A stretch of 64,000 bases of DNA from NCBI GenBank assembly GCA_963082975.1, contig OY720345.1:19184491-19248490 (forward strand), in the 5' to 3' direction. Position numbers and translations under genes: made by a program. The stretch is from Labia minor. Its lineage: Eukaryota; Arthropoda; Insecta; Dermaptera; Spongiphoridae. Numbering within the stretch: position 1 is the stretch's first letter; the number at the start of each line of letters is the position of its first letter. This document shows positions 26,401 to 36,358 of this stretch, in pieces. The notes beneath the pieces are model-generated. The model made no database searches, was not told the DNA's origin, and saw only the letters and a program-made list of their open reading frames with translations.

Positions 26401-26765
26401 ATAGAATATTTTAATATTTATTTTTCTTTAAATTTCATGATTCTCAATACCTATTTTTGAATTTTCCAAAAATAAAACTGACTTTTGTAGGTCCTACGCC
26501 AGAACAACGCCTATCAACCCGATTATATCAATTAGGTGTCCTATGATCAGAAGAAAGAGTCCAATCAACCTTTACCTTAATTTTCTTAATCGGAGGCGCT
26601 ATCAAGTAGCTTTCCCAATTTTGATCCCAGAGGTTGGGTTGACTCCGTCCTATAGATATAGACTCCAGATAGAGAAATTCCCTTGCCAGGTCCGGGACTT
26701 GAACCCGGGACCACGAGAATGTGAGGGAGCTTCGCTAACCTCTCACCCTGTAACGCCTTCTTGCA

Positions 26766-26813
<48 letters not shown>

Positions 26814-29800
26814 AAGTTTAATAAGGTTGAAATTTTAAAACTAAATTAAAGAGTTGTAATAATTTTTAGGAAGATCAACTTAATAATTTGAAATTTCTTT
26901 TTGTTTCTAAAATTATTTATTTTTTAACTGGAGAAATTTATTTAGGCAAAGTAATAGGAATGAAAATAATTATTAAATAATAGAACATGATGATCTTATC
27001 TATATATCTGGAGTTATACGGAACTCGAAAGTTCTTGGCCGAATTAACCACATTTCTGCAATTGTGTCCCTATCCTGACAAAATTAATGATATTAATAAA
27101 ATATATTTTATATTCAATATAAAATAAATTTTTAATCATCTTATATATACTATTTATATTACTTAAAATATTCTATTTACTATTTATTTATTTTATAATA
27201 ACCTAGTTAAGTATAAACTAAAAATTTAATTCGTTCTATTTTATATTATTACATGCTTAAATGATATTTATATGATTTTTGTGAACTTATTACTCATATG
27301 AATATTTATTTGCTTATCGAGAAATAATCAGAATTATTTTTATAAATTCATTAAATTAAAGCGTCTGAACTGAATGTTATTAGTAAGTTATCTTAAGTAT
27401 TTTTAACATTATTAATTAATAAATATAAAAATTTATATTTTTGTTTTACTAATTTTAATTTGTTTAGGTATATTTTTTTTAAATTATTTATTTAATTATT
27501 TATTTTTAAGTCAAGTTTTTTTTTTGAGAATTCACCTTAAAAATAACTGATAACAAATAATTGCTTTTTGTTAATTTGTTTTTTTTTTAGGTGATGGCAC
27601 ATTACTAGCTTATGGTTCAACACAAAAGATTATTCATCTATTAAATGCTAAAGATTTGACAGAAATGAAAAGTAATGATATATTAATTGGCCATGACGAA
27701 CAAATTAAAAGTCTCCATTTTAGTTTATCTGGAAAATATCTGGTAAAATAATATAATATATGTGTTTTCCTTTATTAAAGAAAATTATAAAAAATAATAA
27801 TTCTCTTCTCATATAACTCGTGAATAAAATAATAACTAAATTTTACTTATTTATAATTATATAGTAATGCTAGTAATGTAATGTAATGTAAGGTAAGGTA
27901 ATCTGCAACATATGGAGTGAATAAGGAACTTGATAATCTTAATATTGCACTGCAATATACATTTTTCTGTAATCAATAACCCTCAATTTTCTACAAGCTG
28001 TGAACTTTGGGTTTCATTTTCTCAGTTTTTTTAAACGTGGAGTTAATCGCTTTGGCTTCTGAGTGGAAAATATATTGAATTAAAATAATTATATATATAT
28101 ATATAGAAAAATCTAATCTAATTAATGTTTTGTGGATATTTAATAAAAAAAAAAGTTGATATTTTTATAAAAAAGAGAAGTAATCTTGATACTTAATACG
28201 ATTAATATATATTAATATCTATCTACCATATACGAGTACACAAAAGTGAACTTAAGATTTAGGTTAATAATATTAAATTCTCAACATAAATATAGAATTA
28301 GAGTAAACGTACCAGTATATGACCACTGTACCAGTAATTGACCATTTGATAGGTTTTTTTATCAAAATAAGCTTCTTAATTTCAAATTGAGCACGAGATA
28401 TCGATAAATATCAAAAAGAGCCTCTTCCGCATTGCTTAACAATGAAACAGAGAAATTAAAAATCTTATTTTGATAAAAAATCTATCAAATGGTCAATTAA
28501 TGGTACAGTGGTCAACTACTGGTACGTTTACCCTACTTGTATTTTAAAAAAATATTGAATTTATATTTTGATTTTAATTTTTTTAAGGCAAGTAATTCAG
28601 AAAAAATAATAAAAATTTGGGATATAAAAAGTAAAAAATGTGTATTGAATGTTGATCCCCAATTAAAAAAAAATATTCAACAAAGATTGGTAAAGAGCTG
28701 TTTAAGTGCTGTAAGTAAATCAATTCTCATTTTTTTAGGTTTTATTTAAATTATAAATTAAAATTAAGAATAATTAAAAAAAAAAATTGTGATTGTACAA
28801 TTTATTTTTAAATAACTATTGAAAATATGAAAAAGTTAAGAACGATAATCGTTAATTTATTAATTTATTTTTATTTTCAGCGTAGACCAAAATTAACATC
28901 AATTCAAAATGTTCAATTTTTTTATAAAGATCAATTTCTTTTATATACATGTGACTCAGATATTCATTTGGATTTATTGTTAATGGAACCTAATGACAAT
29001 ACACAGTAAGAATTAAACATTTATAATTAATCAATTAAAAGAAAAGAAATTTAATAATAAAATATTTATGATCATAGGCCCTGGGATGGACCCAGATTTC
29101 GTGCTGTTTCTAAATTTCCTATAGAGACTCAAAAAATCACCAGTTTCTCAGCGCTTAACTATCTCTATTCAAGTATCCTTTATCTTATCTTATCATATTA
29201 TAATAGCAACAATTGTATAAATGTATATATATATATATATATATATATTTGTATTTTTGAAATTCACACCATAAATAATTTTAATAAAGAAAAATCGATC
29301 TGTATTGGTTCAACTACTGGAAAAATCATTTTTTTTTTTAGTTTTTTCTTAATTTAAATAGGAATTTTAATAATAAAAAAAATAGCATCGGCCAACGCCG
29401 GATAGCGCTTCCTTAAATACGAAATATTATAAATAAAATTAAATTAAAAATAATTATTTTAATAATGTTTTGTAATCAAATTACGAAATATATATTATAT
29501 TATATCCGCAGACCATATTTTTCTGTCTTTCAGTGTATTAATACTTATGTTTAAAGGCTGTATGTTTTATAACTAATTTTTTTTTTAATTTATGTTCTTT
29601 TCAATTATATGAAATTGTTTCATATATTTTGTCGTTTATTTATTTGAAATAATAATCTTAATCTTAGATTTTCATAGTTCATAAGGAATAATATTTTTAA
29701 AGTACCGAGCCGTGGCTACATTAGATAAGTATCCCATAATATTTAGTAAAGGGACACAATGTGAAGGGTGCCTAAATAAAAACTCCCATATCTCTAACCT

Positions 29801-32800
29801 TCTTCAAAAATCTAAAGAACAGAATGAATTTACTCTACCATATATTCTGGAGGTCATAGACGTAAGATTCCCAATAGAGAAAACATAATAGTATCTTCTA
29901 GGCGAGATAGGGCACATCTTAAGGATTATTAATAATTACATAAAGACTCATGGTATGTCACTATTAATATTGTGAACTCAAATGTTTCAAAAGTCCTCAA
30001 AGTTTTAACTATGAGACACCGTATATACTTGAATCATTGATTATTGGACACGAAATAAGATACCGGATTTATCTTCTCTAATAATTTGTTACAATATTTC
30101 CTAGACAATCTGTAGTGTAAATTTATAAGGAGGGGAAGTTGACTAAATTGACATTGTTCAAGCTCAAGAAGAGTATTGCAATTCCAAGATCAACAACATA
30201 TTTAAATAATAAAAGAGATAGCAAGACGAGTAAGACTAACCTTTAATAAAAAAAAAACATCTAACTTTGTACGTCCTACGCAAGGACAACGCCTATCAAA
30301 TCGGTTATATCAATGAGGTGTCCTATGATCAGTAGAACAGGTCCAATCAACCTTTACCTTGATTTTCTTGATCGGAGGCGCTATCAAGTAGCTTTCCCAA
30401 TGTTGATCCCGGAGGGTGGATTGGCTCCATCCCATAGACCCCAGCTATTTCCTTGCCAAACCCGAGACTTGAACCCTGGACCACTAGGATGTGAGTCAGC
30501 TACGTCAGCTCCCTCCCTGCGGTGCCTCTTTAACCTTTAATAGATTTAGAATATTTATAGAAGAAAAATATTAAATAACTGAGTTAATAGTTAATAATTA
30601 TTATTTTATTGTTTTCCATAACTATTTATCTAGATATAATTCTATGTGGATGCTCGAATAAATCAATTCAGGTGTTAGATATAAATCAGGAGAAAGTTTG
30701 TTTAACACTCGATGATGTCCATTCAAGAGTGCCACATTTAATCCGATATATGGCCTGGTCACCGAACCCATTCGATCATCCACCACCACTCTATGATATT
30801 TTTTTAACTACAGCAATAAATGATGGAGTGAAATTATGGGATCTACGTTCAGCAAGGTATTTTCTCTCTACTTTTAGGTTGATCTCACATAAGTGAACAA
30901 TTATATTTAAACATTTTTAAATTTTTACCCTATAAATTTATTATTTTAAAAGATTATAGAACAAAATAGTATATTTTTGTTGTTTCATCTTTAAAATATT
31001 AAAAATAATGAAAATTGGGTGGGGAAACATTTTCTTTCTCCACTTTATAAAAATGATTCTGTTGAAAAATATAGTTTTATTTTGATTTTAGTTGTGTATT
31101 AAAATATTCAAGCCATTGTAATAAAATGTTTAGCACGTTTTTTGATGTCAGTCCCTGTGCACGATATTTGGCTGTTGGTGGCGAAGATAACTCGGTTAGT
31201 ATCAATTACTGAATTATAAAATAAATTATTACTATAATTATTTTAATAATTACTAGAGGGTTTTATTTCCTTTTACTCCTATGACTATCAATGATTGTTT
31301 TAATTAAAGTTAAAATTTTAATTATTTAACTTATTAATCATTTTTAATTAATTAATTTTTTTCTTAATTAAGAAATATTTTAAATAAGTTAGACTGCAAT
31401 TTAACTAAAATTAAATGAAATGATTAAAAGATATTACTGTATAAATTGAAAGAGAAACATTGTGACAACGACTAGTAGGCACACGAAACAACTATCGTTA
31501 GCAACTGTCCATTGCCAAAATCCTGAAGTTTTGCCTACTAATATCAGATATATTTTTAGAATAAATAAACGGCATTAGGTTATAATCTTGATTTGAAACC
31601 CCAAAAATGTCAGTCTGGCATTGGATCATTTTCTTAAACAAAATACTTTTTACAAAAAGAAAAAAAAGTTGTGACCAGGAACAGAACCGACCGACGATTT
31701 GAAATAAATTAATTTCCAAACAACACATTATATATATAAAGTATCAAAAATAAACATAAAAACATATTTTTAAAACATGAATTAAAATGACTAAATTATA
31801 TTATCTTAGTTTTTATTTTTAGCTTAATTACTCAATTATTAATCCCTACTATATTTTAAGAGAAAAATTTCCGACAATGAATATAAAATTAATACTTTGT
31901 TTCTGAATATACACCAAAAGTTGATGAATTCATGCTACTGATGCATTAAGTAAATATACCAAATTTTATCAAAATCCGTTGAATCGTTCAAGCTGTACAT
32001 GTCTATATAAACACAACGGACAGACGCACAGACATCATGCTAAAAATACTTTTTTCTGTTACGAAAATGCATGATTCGTGGAGATATGTAAAAATCTCCA
32101 CATGGGAAATTTGGTGTGAAAACAATACCTTCCCTTCCTATCGTCGGTCGGTAAAAATATAACAAGACATCAACTCTTTTTACCGACCGACGATGTCTGT
32201 CCTTCCGTCCGTCCGTTGTGTGTCCATATAGATGTGTACAGCTTGAACGGCTCAACGGATTTTGATGAAATTTGGTATATTTACTTAATGCATCAGTAGC
32301 ATGAATTCATCAACTTTTGGTGTATATCCGGAAACCGGAAGTGGTAGTATTGCCGATCGACGATAGGAAGGGAAGGGTTATTTTCACACCAAAGGAGATT
32401 TTTTACATATCTCCACGAATCATGCACTTTGTATTGGTTTTATCCTCGAGAAAAATCATCTTTATTAGTTTTTTGTTAATTTAAAATTATATGACGTTAT
32501 CCAGCCATTCATGATGTCACAACTTGGTCTTACATATATATTATAAATTAAATAAAATTAAAAATATTTATGTTATATTCATATCTGTTTTTTATTGAAT
32601 TAATATATTTATTAAAATTATTTGAAATTGTTTCTGTAGCTGGAAATTAATTTACTTCAAACCGCCGGTCGGTTCGGACCTGGCCACAGGTCAACTTATT
32701 ATATTAATATATTTATATCACATAAAATTTTTCTTTTTCTTTTAATTTTACATAAAAATTAACAAATTATCTTTGACATTCAATAAAATAAAATATATGT

Positions 32801-33123
32801 ATATATAACATTGATATTTATAATCAGAGAGGCATGAAATATTGAATTCTAAGATTTAGAATCTTAAATTTGAAGAGATTGAACTTTTAGTGTATTTGAT
32901 TTTATTAAATATATTTATATAGTTGAAGAATAATTAATAAACTTAATTAATAATTTTTTTCTTTCTATGTTAGCTTTATTTGTATGACACTCGAAATAAC
33001 GTCGAATGGCTACATCGTTGGAGCGGACTCGGTTCTCCTATCCTCGATGTATCATACAACACTACAAATGCATTAGTTGCAGCAGCCACTCTCAACGGAA
33101 CACTTTTACTATTTGGACCATGA
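11932..33123 (+). CDS. WDR27: WD repeat-containing protein 27 (WDR27)
   Basis: Sixteen exons join in phase: 11932-12084, 13936-14178, 19893-20036, 22816-23050, 23122-23215, 23309-23412, 23538-23712, 25834-26137, 26227-26338, 27591-27742, 28588-28710, 28881-29005, 29078-29172, 30634-30856, 31092-31194, 32974-33123. They give 844 aa, close to the size of vertebrate WDR27. The N-terminus fits the family start (YLAIWDPND then HQQPLTAFALSP), and a first propeller runs to about residue 380. Next comes a low-complexity Asn/Ser/Lys linker (about 384-484). The second propeller has GDGTLLAYGS, GHDEQIKSLHFS, IKIWDIKSKK (about 580), FLTTAINDGVKLWDLRSA (about 745-760), SPCARYLAVGGED, and a terminal ATLNGTLLLFGP. 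WDR27 is a scaffold protein of unclear biochemical role. The exon 8 donor (GTCAGT) is the least certain junction; its phase is forced by exon 9. An AATAAA lies at about 33296. Confidence 0.92.
12763..13056. mobile_element. hAT-type MITE, CAGTGGCG family, copy 1
   Basis: The termini are CAGTGGCGTACC and GTTACGCCACTG, with a perfect 8-bp duplication TGGCTGGG at 12755-12762 and 13057-13064. The interior is shared with the copy at 45318-45846 (CGCCCCCTTTC; TTTGCGCCCCCTAAATTTGG). It lies in WDR27 intron 1. Confidence 0.87.
13351..13803. repeat. Foldback element family C, copy 1
   Basis: This is a large imperfect inverted repeat in WDR27 intron 1. The left arm starts GGTAATTATATAAACTGGT and the right arm ends with its complement. 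The inner arms carry the family motifs GGATTCCTTTTTTAATTCC-like, TATGCAATTTTTGCG and CTAGTTTACGAGATAAAA. Copies of the same body are at 15592-17322, 33686-34228 and 42004-42516. Confidence 0.75.
14266..14441. mobile_element. hAT-type MITE, 176 bp
   Basis: The ends are CAGTGATTCTTAACTAC and GTTTGAGAATCACTG in inverted orientation, with a perfect 8-bp duplication TTCTACCT at 14258-14265 and 14442-14449. It lies in WDR27 intron 2. Confidence 0.87.
14450..15591. other. AT-rich intron sequence
   Basis: This is part of WDR27 intron 2. It is AT-rich with short simple repeats and no supported exon or repeat. The piece near 15330-15540 has moderate complexity but no recognisable similarity. Confidence 0.5.
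15592..17322. repeat. Foldback element family C, copy 2, interrupted
   Basis: The left arm begins GGTAATTGTTCAGTTTTGCG at 15592. The right arm runs to 15934 and resumes at 17299-17322 (CATATGCTAAAGTCAACAAA), which aligns to the complement of the left arm. The gap is filled by the DNA element at 15935-17298, so the foldback was there first. Confidence 0.7.
15935..17298 (-). mobile_element. Unclassified DNA transposon with GTGGCTTACC repeats
   Basis: The inverted termini are about 31 bp: AAGACCTTAGAGCGAAACAG followed by TGGTAAGCCAC, and the exact complement at 17268-17298. CATATG is present on both sides, while the uninterrupted foldback arm would have it once, giving a likely 6-bp target duplication. 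Inside, the terminal motif recurs as GTGGCTTACCATG near 16149 and 17098, with degenerate versions near 16297 and 16905. The minus strand encodes two open segments. One is acidic (about 17099-16940: ASTSGLCLRSRAIIRENN, then SPEFFEESDDSC). The other is 115 aa (16709-16362) ending YVDDEVEILDD. They are probably exons of one element protein. I do not recognise the family, and no full transposase domain is visible. Confidence 0.72.
17411..17522. repeat. (TA)n microsatellites
   Basis: Two long AT dinucleotide tracts near 17408-17440 and 17500-17521 in WDR27 intron 2. Similar short TA tracts occur throughout the window, for example 11815-11840, 11895-11915, 14182-14210, 20045-20066, 29224-29250, 45945-45990, 50816-50848 and 51165-51200. 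Confidence 0.85.
17742..18345. repeat. LINE/SINE 3'-end-like repeat with GATA tail
   Basis: It begins ACTAGCTGCTCCGAGCGCC and has a GC-rich block (GGGGGCTCCGCCCCCTGTAC). It then shows GTTTCACCGTAATCGCACGG and a duplicated CAGACAGACATTGCCTTTTA-like segment ending in GATAGATAG. Such blocks are typical of RTE-type LINE 3' ends in insects. A short relative starts near 46767. There is no coding sequence. Confidence 0.55.
18346..19117. other. Intron sequence without recognised features
   Basis: This is WDR27 intron 2. A 69-codon open stretch at 18650-18859 has no family similarity I can see and no good splice context. I regard it as chance. Confidence 0.45.
19118..19513 (-). repeat. HINE-like repeat family B, partial, reversed
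   Basis: It reads on the minus strand: ACTGACCTACGATAGTAAGG start, TCACACCAAATTTCACATGT block, a short GTCCGT run, AGCTTGAATGGCTCAACGGA, and CGGATATCGGAAGTGGTAG, ending in a TCATCGGTCGGATC-like 3' inverted repeat. It is more diverged than the other copies. Confidence 0.65.
20280..20592 (+). repeat. HINE-like repeat family A, 3' half
   Basis: It starts at AAAGTGACCGTAAAAATAAA and ends with GCGAGATAGTC plus the hairpin GGAGACACTCC. The 5' half and the microsatellite are absent. It lies in WDR27 intron 3. Confidence 0.7.
20593..21500. other. AT-rich intron sequence
   Basis: This is WDR27 intron 3. It is simple AT-rich sequence with an (AAT)n run at about 21006-21025. No exon or complete transposon is seen. 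Confidence 0.5.
21500..21640 (-). mobile_element. Degenerate mariner transposase fragment
   Basis: On the minus strand the sequence reads GHFPPWDCFTKPVRDMLEQL and then a frame-shifted stretch. This resembles the region of mariner transposases just before the PYSPDLAPSDYHLF motif. It is short and broken, so the call is tentative. Confidence 0.4.
22256..22680 (-). mobile_element. mariner-derived MITE with transposase C-terminus
   Basis: The ends are GGGCAGGTCAATAAGTCAGT and, inverted, the weaker TTATTGGCCTGTC. The minus strand from about 22410 reads a degenerate DDLDKSYFLEGIKNLEKRW-like C-terminus as in mariner transposases. It is the same type as 44877-45164. It lies in WDR27 intron 3. Confidence 0.6.
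23940..24384 (+). mobile_element. LINE ORF2 C-terminal fragment with GATA tail
   Basis: An open 141-codon segment (23959-24384) reads FENRILRSIYGPKKYEDTGE, ELHDFYASPNIVRIIKSRRL, RRAGHVARMGEERM and GRPSGKRPLGRPRTRWMDNV. This is the well-known C-terminal end of arthropod endonuclease/reverse-transcriptase LINE proteins. It ends in GATAGATAGATAG. The RT domain is missing, so it is a 5'-truncated insertion in WDR27 intron 7. A shorter relative is at 50565-50735. Confidence 0.85.
24385..25378. other. Intron sequence without recognised features
   Basis: This is WDR27 intron 7. The first part is AT-rich and the second part (24880-25330) has more balanced composition. I see no open reading frame, splice-bounded exon or terminal repeats in it. 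Confidence 0.45.
25379..25565 (-). repeat. HINE-like repeat family A, 3' end, reversed
   Basis: On the plus strand it starts GAGTGTCTCCACTCGACTAT (hairpin plus inverted repeat, reversed) and ends at GTGCTGGCGCGTGATGT. It is a truncated copy containing only the 3' third. Confidence 0.7.
26470..26763 (-). mobile_element. tRNA-derived SINE, copy 2
   Basis: It is oriented on the minus strand, with B box GGTTCAAGTCC (complement of GGACTTGAACC at 26694). The body is collinear with the copy at 3800-4081. On its 5' side, the plus strand carries a run of about 45 A at 26766-26811. No clear target duplication was found. It lies in WDR27 intron 9. Confidence 0.8.
26766..26811. repeat. Poly(A) homopolymer of about 46 bp
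   Basis: This uninterrupted A run abuts the 5' end of the minus-oriented SINE. Its exact length may be an assembly artefact. Confidence 0.8.
26812..27590. other. AT-rich intron sequence
   Basis: This is the rest of WDR27 intron 9, ending in a pyrimidine tract and TTTTTAG before exon 10. The passage at 27020-27085 (GGAACTCGAAAGTTCTTGGC) is a small reversed remnant of the LINE 3' end seen at 24330-24365. Confidence 0.45.
28301..28533. mobile_element. Long-TIR MITE with TA target, 233 bp
   Basis: The termini are inverted repeats of about 65 bp: GAGTAAACGTACCAGTATAT at the left, and the complement of ACTGGTACGTTTACCC at the right, continuing through GACCATTTGATAG. TA flanks both ends (28299-28300, 28534-28535). 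It fits a Tc1/mariner-type MITE. It lies in WDR27 intron 10. Confidence 0.8.
29173..30236. other. Intron sequence, low complexity and unassigned
   Basis: This is WDR27 intron 13. It contains a TA microsatellite and a piece near 29695-29720 (AGTACCGAGCCGTGGC) similar to the repeat around 51300. The section 29750-30200 is unique-looking but has no coding signal. Confidence 0.4.
30249..30530 (-). mobile_element. tRNA-derived SINE, copy 3
   Basis: It is oriented on the minus strand and ends in the complement of GACGTACAAAGTTAGATG-T-run. It is flanked by a perfect 12-bp duplication, TAACCTTTAATA, at 30237-30248 and 30531-30542. The B box is slightly diverged (GGTTCAAGTCT). It lies in WDR27 intron 13. 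Confidence 0.87.
31668..32152 (-). repeat. HINE-like repeat family B, reversed
   Basis: On the plus strand it begins ACCGACCGACGATTTGAAAT (3' inverted repeat, reversed) and ends at CTATCGTCGGTCGGT. It is head to head with the next copy, with about 25 bp between the two 5' ends. Confidence 0.7.
32178..32692 (+). repeat. HINE-like repeat family B, with intact 3' hairpin
   Basis: It starts ACCGACCGACGAT and has a short (CCGT)n tract. It contains a second internal start-like block (CGATCGACGATAGGAAGGG) and ends CCGCCGGTCGGT. It is followed directly by the hairpin GACCTGGCCACAGGTC at 32677-32692 (6-bp stem, 4-base loop). Confidence 0.7.
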
Positions 33124-33412
33124 TTTATAAAATATAAATATATAACCCATTCGAAATGTGTCTAAATGTATTCATTTAAATGTTAATTTAAAATTATTAA
33201 TTATATAAAATATATCACATACCTATATCACTCATATTGTATGCTTTTATAGAATTATTCTGTTGTCAGGGTGTTTGTTTGTTATATATTTTATAAATAA
33301 AAAAAAAAAAAAAAACTATAAAATGTTTTAAAGATGTTTTAAAAATTCTAACGATATTTTCGGCATATTTCCAAAATTCTTGTTAATATAGATATCCCAT
33401 CAAATTGGAATA

Positions 33413-36096
33413 ATGAATGATCAAAATAAAGCACATTCATTATCTCTATCTCAAATTACTGTTTTGAGAAACAAATCACATGGAGCTGGAAAAAAAATTT
33501 CACTTGCCAATACAATTAATCCGTTTATTATTTTTTTCTTATATTTATTAAAAAAATGTCCAAATGCACCAGTCACAAAGGTAATATTGTTTTTATTTGT
33601 TTTGTTAATTTAAAATAGAAATAAAAGATAAATTAAAATTTTTAAAAACATGAAAATTGTGTAAATAAACTTGTATTAATTTTTGGGTAATTGTTCAGAT
33701 AGTTGTCATGTCATGGATTTGTATAAAACTTTGTCAATGGATTCCTTTTTTAGTTCCAGAGAAACTTTCCTTATGCAATTTTTACGGGTCGCTTCTAGTT
33801 TACAAGATAAAAATTATTAAAATTTGCATATAAATCCATTGATATTTTATTTAGCTATCATGTTCTATTAATTTGACCATCAGAGGGTTCCACTAATTTT
33901 TTTGGGTTTTTTTTCAGTTCGGATTAAATATAGAAAAATTAAAAAATTAATTAATGAAATAATTTCCCTATATCCAAACAGAACTAAAAACCGACTATTA
34001 GTGGATAATTAGTGGATTAGTCAATAAAACATTATTTAATGGCTGCACACATTTCGACTTTCATAACCATCTAATCTGTCAAACTTAAAAAATCTTTATT
34101 TATCTCGTAAACTAGAAGAGACTGAGAAATATATTGCATAAGGAAAGTTTCTTTGGAATTTCAAAAAGGAATCCACTGGTAAAGCTTTATACAAATCCAT
34201 GACATGACAACTAATCTGAACAATTATCAATTTTTGTAACACATAAAAAATTAAAAATATATTAATGTACCCCACATGCGGGGCACATTCATACAGGCTA
34301 TGGGGTAGATTCATATATGTGAAAAATAGACAAGTTGTGTATGAAATATTTATTTATTATTAAAATCACACAAGTATTAAAATAAAACGTTCATGAAAAC
34401 AAAACTAATAATAGTCTCGATGACCAAATTGTACTTAACCATATTATAAAAAGAGAATAACGTAAATATGAGTTTTTCTTTTTATGGCACCGAGACAACT
34501 AAGTTGATTAAGCAATTTAATTAACTTGAAGAGATTTATCTTAACAACAACAATATTCATCTATGTTATTAAATGATAGATGTTTGTTGAAAACTGAAAT
34601 GTTTGCGATCTTAGCTGATTGAGATTACTGTTTAAATGTGATTGTACACTTATGTTTGAACCTACCCCATCACAAGAATAAAATTATAAATCAAAATATT
34701 GCTAAAAAAAGGCAATCCTATATAAAATTATTCATACATAAATTCAAAAACTTGGCCCTATTATCTTTTAAGTACAATACAACAGTACAATTTATGGAAC
34801 ACTATTTATTAGAAAAAGAAGTTAAAAGTGAGGTTCTTAAATTATACTTAGTTCTGGCCGAATCACGTTCCGTATCATATATACATACACGCATTAGTCA
34901 TTCTTTTGATAAACATCAGATATACCTATAGTATGAAGGTGCCTCTTGTATGAATCTGCCCCACTTCTCACTATATATATTATTTATATTGTTTTATTTA
35001 ATCTAATCACAGAAATTGATTTATTTTATAATGTTTAAACAAAATATTCTTATGTTCAATCTTGTTTTTGCCTAAAAATATTGACAAAATCAATGGAACG
35101 TTTAGATAAGTCGAAAGGCTGGCAGACTATGGGGAAGAATGAGTTGCCAACAGAAACGTATATTTCTCGACCGAGCATGTAAAGCTCAAGATGCTCGTCG
35201 ACGTCTTAAGGTAAAGAATATTTATATCCATTAGGAATAATTCAAATCAAATTATACTTAAATAAAAATATTTTAATTTCTGGCGGTTTTTTATTAGATA
35301 TTGATAAAATTTCAAATAGAGATATTTATATAAACAAACTTGTGATTTAATTTCATAGAAATCGGTCCAACCAAATTTGAATCTATAGCCCTATAATTTC
35401 CTTATCAGACAGACATAGTTTAAAACTTATAGTTCTATTTGGATTCTCCACTCAATCAACCCGAAATTCCAACATTGACTCCTGTTCACACAGACTAAGA
35501 GCCAAATAGGAAATAAATTCTTCTAAAAAATTTTCTTGAAAATGACGCCAAAAAGGGCGCCGAAACGAAGAAAATCAAATCTCAAAACTTCTTATAATAT
35601 TATTATTGCAGAATATAAGAGAAAATATTATTTAAATATTATTTAAATTAAATATTCAAAAAAAATTTACTTAAATGGTTATCTGAATATTTTTCTTATT
35701 TTGTTTCTTATATATACAACATTTATAATTTTTTTCTCTGGTTTTTGTTCTATCTTTTTTTTTTTTTTTTTGATTATTATTTTTCGTGATTTTCAAATGA
35801 CAAATAAAATTAAAATTTATTTTATTGATATTAATATAATCATATTTTGAAACATATATTTATAGAAACTCCTTCACAAGCGTAAATACTCACAAAGACC
35901 TTATTGTCAGAACAATATGAAACAAGCAAGAAAACACCGCCGGCATGGATCTAGTAGTCATAAACATCGAAGTCATGGCAGACGACGTCCTCATTCTCGT
36001 TGTCCACCACCGAAACGACATAATTGTTGCAACAATCCATTCAATCCAGCAATCAACTCTTACGATACACCCACTTCTATATTCGCAAGTCATTAA
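33413..36096 (+). CDS. MST-HMG-box-like basic sperm nuclear protein
   Basis: Three exons join in phase 0: 33413-33580, 35106-35210 and 35866-36096, giving 167 aa. Residues about 32-90 form a degenerate HMG box: NPFIIFFLYLLKKCPNAP, then a splice, then KAGRLWGRMSCQQKRIFLDR and ACKAQDARRRLK. The A..W..M...K...F...A spacing is that of HMG boxes. The C-terminal 76 residues are rich in Arg, His, Lys and Cys (KQARKHRRHGSSSHKHRS, GRRRPHSRCPPPKRHNCC) and end TSIFASH. This combination is that of insect MST-HMG-box chromatin proteins (Mst77F and protamine types), which package sperm DNA. The assignment is by motif pattern. The start ATG is 290 bp after the WDR27 stop. Intron 1 holds a foldback element. 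Confidence 0.75.
33686..34228. repeat. Foldback element family C, copy 3
   Basis: The outer arms GGTAATTGTTCAGATAGTTG and GTCATGTCATGGATTTG are mirrored at the right end (CCATGACATGACAACTAATC, TGAACAATTATC). The inner arms carry the shared family body. It lies in intron 1 of the HMG-box gene. Confidence 0.78.
34229..35105. other. Intron sequence without recognised features
   Basis: This is the rest of intron 1 of the HMG-box gene. A 97-codon open stretch at 34638-34931 has no recognisable domain and no splice support; it reads like intronic chance or a decayed element. Confidence 0.4.
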
Positions 36097-36358
36097 AGTT
36101 ATATAACCCTCGCTCCTCGCACCTTCACCTCAAAAAAAAAATTTATTTACAAAATGTATATTATTTATCTATTATAATTATTAATTATTAATTCTAATAA
36201 AAACGAAAAATTAAAAATTTTAACTAAAATAAAAATGGCTACTTGTATACATAAATACCTAAATTAAATAATACACATGAAATGTAGACATGTTTAATTA
36301 AATAGAGATCATATTTAAATTAATCTAAAAGTTATATATATATATGTAGGAATTGAAA

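Noticed and set aside
34638-34931. 97-codon open stretch in intron 1 of the HMG-box gene
   Set aside because: It lacks a recognisable domain and is not needed for an in-phase HMG-box model.
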